Shown here piece by piece: positions 62,102-64,000 of a stretch of 64,000 bases of DNA (the stretch's first letter is position 1; every line of letters begins with the position of its first letter). A program made the position numbers and the translations under genes. The notes under the pieces were generated by a model that searched no databases, was not told the DNA's origin, and saw only the letters and a program-made list of their open reading frames with translations. Source of the stretch: Agromyces sp. CF514 (GTDB lineage Bacteria; Actinomycetota; Actinomycetes; Actinomycetales; Microbacteriaceae); assembly GCF_900113185.1 (NCBI RefSeq), contig NZ_FOZD01000002.1, forward strand, positions 1 through 64,000, in the 5' to 3' direction.

Positions 62102-63019
62102 TCAGACGTCGGACTCGCGCCCGGTGAGGGCGGCGAAGGCGTCGTCGAGGGTTCGCTTGTCGATGCGCAGATCGGTGACGAGCACCTGCTCGCGGGCCAG
62201 CATCGACGTGACGGCCATGGCGAAGTCGCCCCTGCCCGACACGGTCACCGCCGCACCGGCGCGTTGCACCGTGGCGACCCCGGGAAGGTCGCGGATGGCC
62301 TCGAGGCGCCCGTCGGAGGCATCCGAAGCCAGGGTGAACCGCATCGCGTGCTCGGCGTCCACGCCGTCGATCAGTCGGGCGGGCGAGTCGATCGCCACGA
62401 TGCGACCCTGGCTGAAGACCGCGACCCGGTCGCACAGCTCCTCGACCTCGTCCATGAAGTGGCTCACGAGCACGACGGTGACTCCGGTGTCGCGGATCTG
62501 CTTGATGAGCGCCCACGTCGCTCGGCGCGCCTGCGGATCGAGCCCGGTGGTCAGTTCGTCGAGGAACGCGACCCGAGGATCGCCGACGAGCGCGAGCGCG
62601 ATGATGAGTCGCTGCTTCTGGCCGCCCGAGAGCTTGGCGAACCGCACGTTGCGCTGCTCCGAGAGTCCCCATTCCACGAGGAGCTCACGCCAGTCGCGCG
62701 GGCGGCGGTAGAACGAGGCGTAGAGGTCGAGCGCCTCCCAGACCTTGAGGTTGTCGGGCAGGTCGGTGTGCTGCAACTGCACGCCGATGAATTCGTGCAG
62801 TTCCCGGCCGTCGACGACGGGATCGAGACCGAGCACGCGGACCGACCCGGAATCGGCGGTGCGCAGTCCTTCGATGATCTCGACCGTGGTGGTCTTGCCG
62901 GTGCCGTTCGGCCCGAGGATGCCGAAGATCTCGCCCTCCTCGACCGAGAAGGAGACCCCGTCGAGCACGGTGCGGCCGGAGTAGCGCTTGGAGAGTTCGG
63001 TGACGTCGATGACTGGCAT
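62102..63019 (-). CDS. ABC exporter ATPase (DrrA-like)
   Basis: 305 aa from ATG 63019. Walker A ILGPNGTGKTTTVEIIEGL, signature KLSGGQKQRLIIALALVGDP, Walker B VAFLDELTTGLDPQARRATW (Glu-Leu in place of Glu-Pro) and the H-loop VVLVSHFMDEVEEL. The C-terminal ~80 residues are the extra domain usual for drug/antibiotic exporters (DRRA type). First gene of the operon ATPase-permease-kinase-regulator. Confidence 0.92.
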   Translation of the reverse strand: MPVIDVTELSKRYSGRTVLDGVSFSVEEGEIFGILGPNGTGKTTTVEIIEGLRTADSGSVRVLGLDPVVDGRELHEFIGVQLQHTDLPDNLKVWEALDLYASFYRRPRDWRELLVEWGLSEQRNVRFAKLSGGQKQRLIIALALVGDPRVAFLDELTTGLDPQARRATWALIKQIRDTGVTVVLVSHFMDEVEELCDRVAVFSQGRIVAIDSPARLIDGVDAEHAMRFTLASDASDGRLEAIRDLPGVATVQRAGAAVTVSGRGDFAMAVTSMLAREQVLVTDLRIDKRTLDDAFAALTGRESDV

Positions 63020-63178
63020 GACTCGAGCCTCGCCGGTATCCGCTCGCCGCCCATCGACTGGGCGGGCGCCGTTCGGTCGGCTCCGGTGGATTCCGGAATC
63101 CACCGATCGGTTGATGCGGGCGGCTCGACCCGGTCCGCCTCGCGGCAGGCCGGCGCCCTTCGGTGGGGCCAGACGCGG

Positions 63179-63835
63179 TCAGGCGCGAGCGGCGAGCAGC
63201 TCCTCCATGAGGGCGATCTCCGCGTTCTGGCTCTTCACGACCGACGTGGCGAACGGGGTGACCAGCGTGTTCGTCGAACGGTCGAGCACCGCCTCGGCCA
63301 TCTCGACCGCACCCTGGTGGTGCGCGATCATCAGCTCGAGGAAGATCCGCTCGGCGTCGACCCCGGTGGCGGCCTGGAGTTCGGCGATCTGCTGCGGGGT
63401 CGCGAGGCCGGGCATGGGCTCGCCGGGCTCGTGCGCGCCGCTGCCGTGCGCGTCGTGCGCTGCTGCGCCCGCCGGCGCCGTGGTCATCCAGGTCATCGAG
63501 GGCTCGGACGCCGCCTGCGGGAGACCCCACGCTCGCAGCCACCCGTACAGCTGACCCGCCTGCTGCGACTGGGTGTTGGCGATGTCGTACGCCAAGAGGC
63601 GGATGTCGGGGTCATCGGTCTCGTCGCGGACGATCATCGCCAGCTCGGCGCCCTGGAGGTGGTGCACCTGCATGTCGCGGGAGAAGCCCGCCTCGGCGCT
63701 CGAGTCGGTCGGCGTGGGCTCGGCGAGCGTGCTGAGCCGACCGATCGAGAAGGCGACGACCGCGACGACCACCAGGGCGACGGATGCCGCGATGAGCACC
63801 GACATCCGCGCGACGGAGCCGTTCCGAGCGGTCAT
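63179..63835 (-). CDS. DUF305 membrane-anchored protein
   Basis: 218 aa. N-terminal membrane helix (VLIAASVALVVVAVVAFSIG) and a ferritin-like DUF305 domain with two HH pairs: FSRDMQVHHLQGAELAMIVR and LELMIAHHQGAVEMAEAVL. A His-rich stretch (AAHDAHGSGAHEPG) lies between. DUF305 proteins are thought to bind copper or other metals in the envelope. ATGA overlap with the upstream DUF3105 gene. Confidence 0.9.
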   Translation of the reverse strand: MTARNGSVARMSVLIAASVALVVVAVVAFSIGRLSTLAEPTPTDSSAEAGFSRDMQVHHLQGAELAMIVRDETDDPDIRLLAYDIANTQSQQAGQLYGWLRAWGLPQAASEPSMTWMTTAPAGAAAHDAHGSGAHEPGEPMPGLATPQQIAELQAATGVDAERIFLELMIAHHQGAVEMAEAVLDRSTNTLVTPFATSVVKSQNAEIALMEELLAARA

Positions 63836-64000
63836 GCGACCTTGCCGGGGCCGTCCACGGCACCCGTGCACGGCGCGCCGGGCTCGGGCACGTCGCCGCT
63901 CTGCCAGTACTCCTCGATGAACGACTCGATGCGCGAATCGGCGACGTCGTCGACGGCCAGCTGCGTGTTCCATCCGCTCAGCACGATCGGTGCGGGCAGG
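63832..64000 (-). CDS. DUF3105 protein, C-terminal part
   Basis: Only the last 55 codons are inside the window; the gene continues beyond 64000. The visible part (VLSGWNTQLAVDDVADSRIE, SFIEEYWQSGDVPEPGAPCT) matches the C-terminal end of DUF3105, an extracytoplasmic domain usually paired with DUF305. It ends with an ATGA overlap with the next gene. Function unknown; role in envelope metal handling is a guess from the pairing. Confidence 0.8.
   Translation of the reverse strand, partial: LPAPIVLSGWNTQLAVDDVADSRIESFIEEYWQSGDVPEPGAPCTGAVDGPGKVA

Overview
The window is a piece of a high-GC actinobacterial chromosome. GTG starts, 4-nt ATGA/GTGA gene overlaps, actinobacterial families (DUF6457, DUF6510, DUF3105/DUF305, a MoaC-MoaB fusion, a PASTA kinase, a SigK/RskA-type pair) and a leaderless promoter pattern (TANNNT, six bases, start codon) all suggest Microbacteriaceae, perhaps near Agromyces or Microbacterium; the genus is an inference. 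The window opens in the 3' end of a 5S rRNA gene and ends inside a DUF3105 gene on the minus strand. I saw no tRNA, insertion sequence, prophage or CRISPR array.

0.2-22.8 kb is dominated by molybdenum: a molybdopterin oxidoreductase with its sulfurtransferase (fdhD), a molybdate transporter (modABC) with a Mop/TOBE-type regulator, two moeA genes, a moaC-moaB fusion, moaE, mobA with a DUF6457 partner, and a sulfite-oxidase-like enzyme with a flavin reductase and a zinc-ribbon protein. An MMPL/YhgE exporter pair under a TetR repressor is inserted here, as are a SixA phosphatase and an arginase-family gene that I assign to histidine degradation.

Histidine utilization is dispersed: hutU-hutI (22.8-25.9 kb), hutH with a divergent iclR gene (44.9-47.5 kb) and the probable hutG (4.6 kb). 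All three units carry the same 16-bp palindrome 54-55 nt upstream of the start codon, which ties them into one regulon and places the site where an activator would bind.

26-44.9 kb begins with a cell-wall M23 peptidase, a small YegP-like protein and a PASTA kinase. It then holds the most unusual part: a phosphate-transport locus in which pstC, pstA and pstS are separated from pstB by seven cell-surface genes. These are a very large binding-protein-like membrane protein, a second secreted binding-protein-like protein, a WxL-domain protein, a WxL-interacting (DUF916-type) protein, one short paralogue of a part of each of the last two, and a sortase-fold membrane protein that lacks the catalytic His, Cys and Arg. 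I read it as a surface complex that captures phosphate or a phosphate-containing compound at the cell wall and passes it to Pst; this is inference.

47.5-52.5 kb is a patchwork of small hypothetical genes, a frameshifted DUF2510 gene, a VOC protein, a CCA-type nucleotidyltransferase and an HNH nuclease. 52.6-64 kb returns to ordinary chromosomal genes: DedA, a possible zinc protease, a monooxygenase-like membrane protein, a cupin, an MFS exporter, an ECF sigma/anti-sigma pair, a two-component system co-transcribed with an ABC-2 exporter, and the DUF305/DUF3105 pair.
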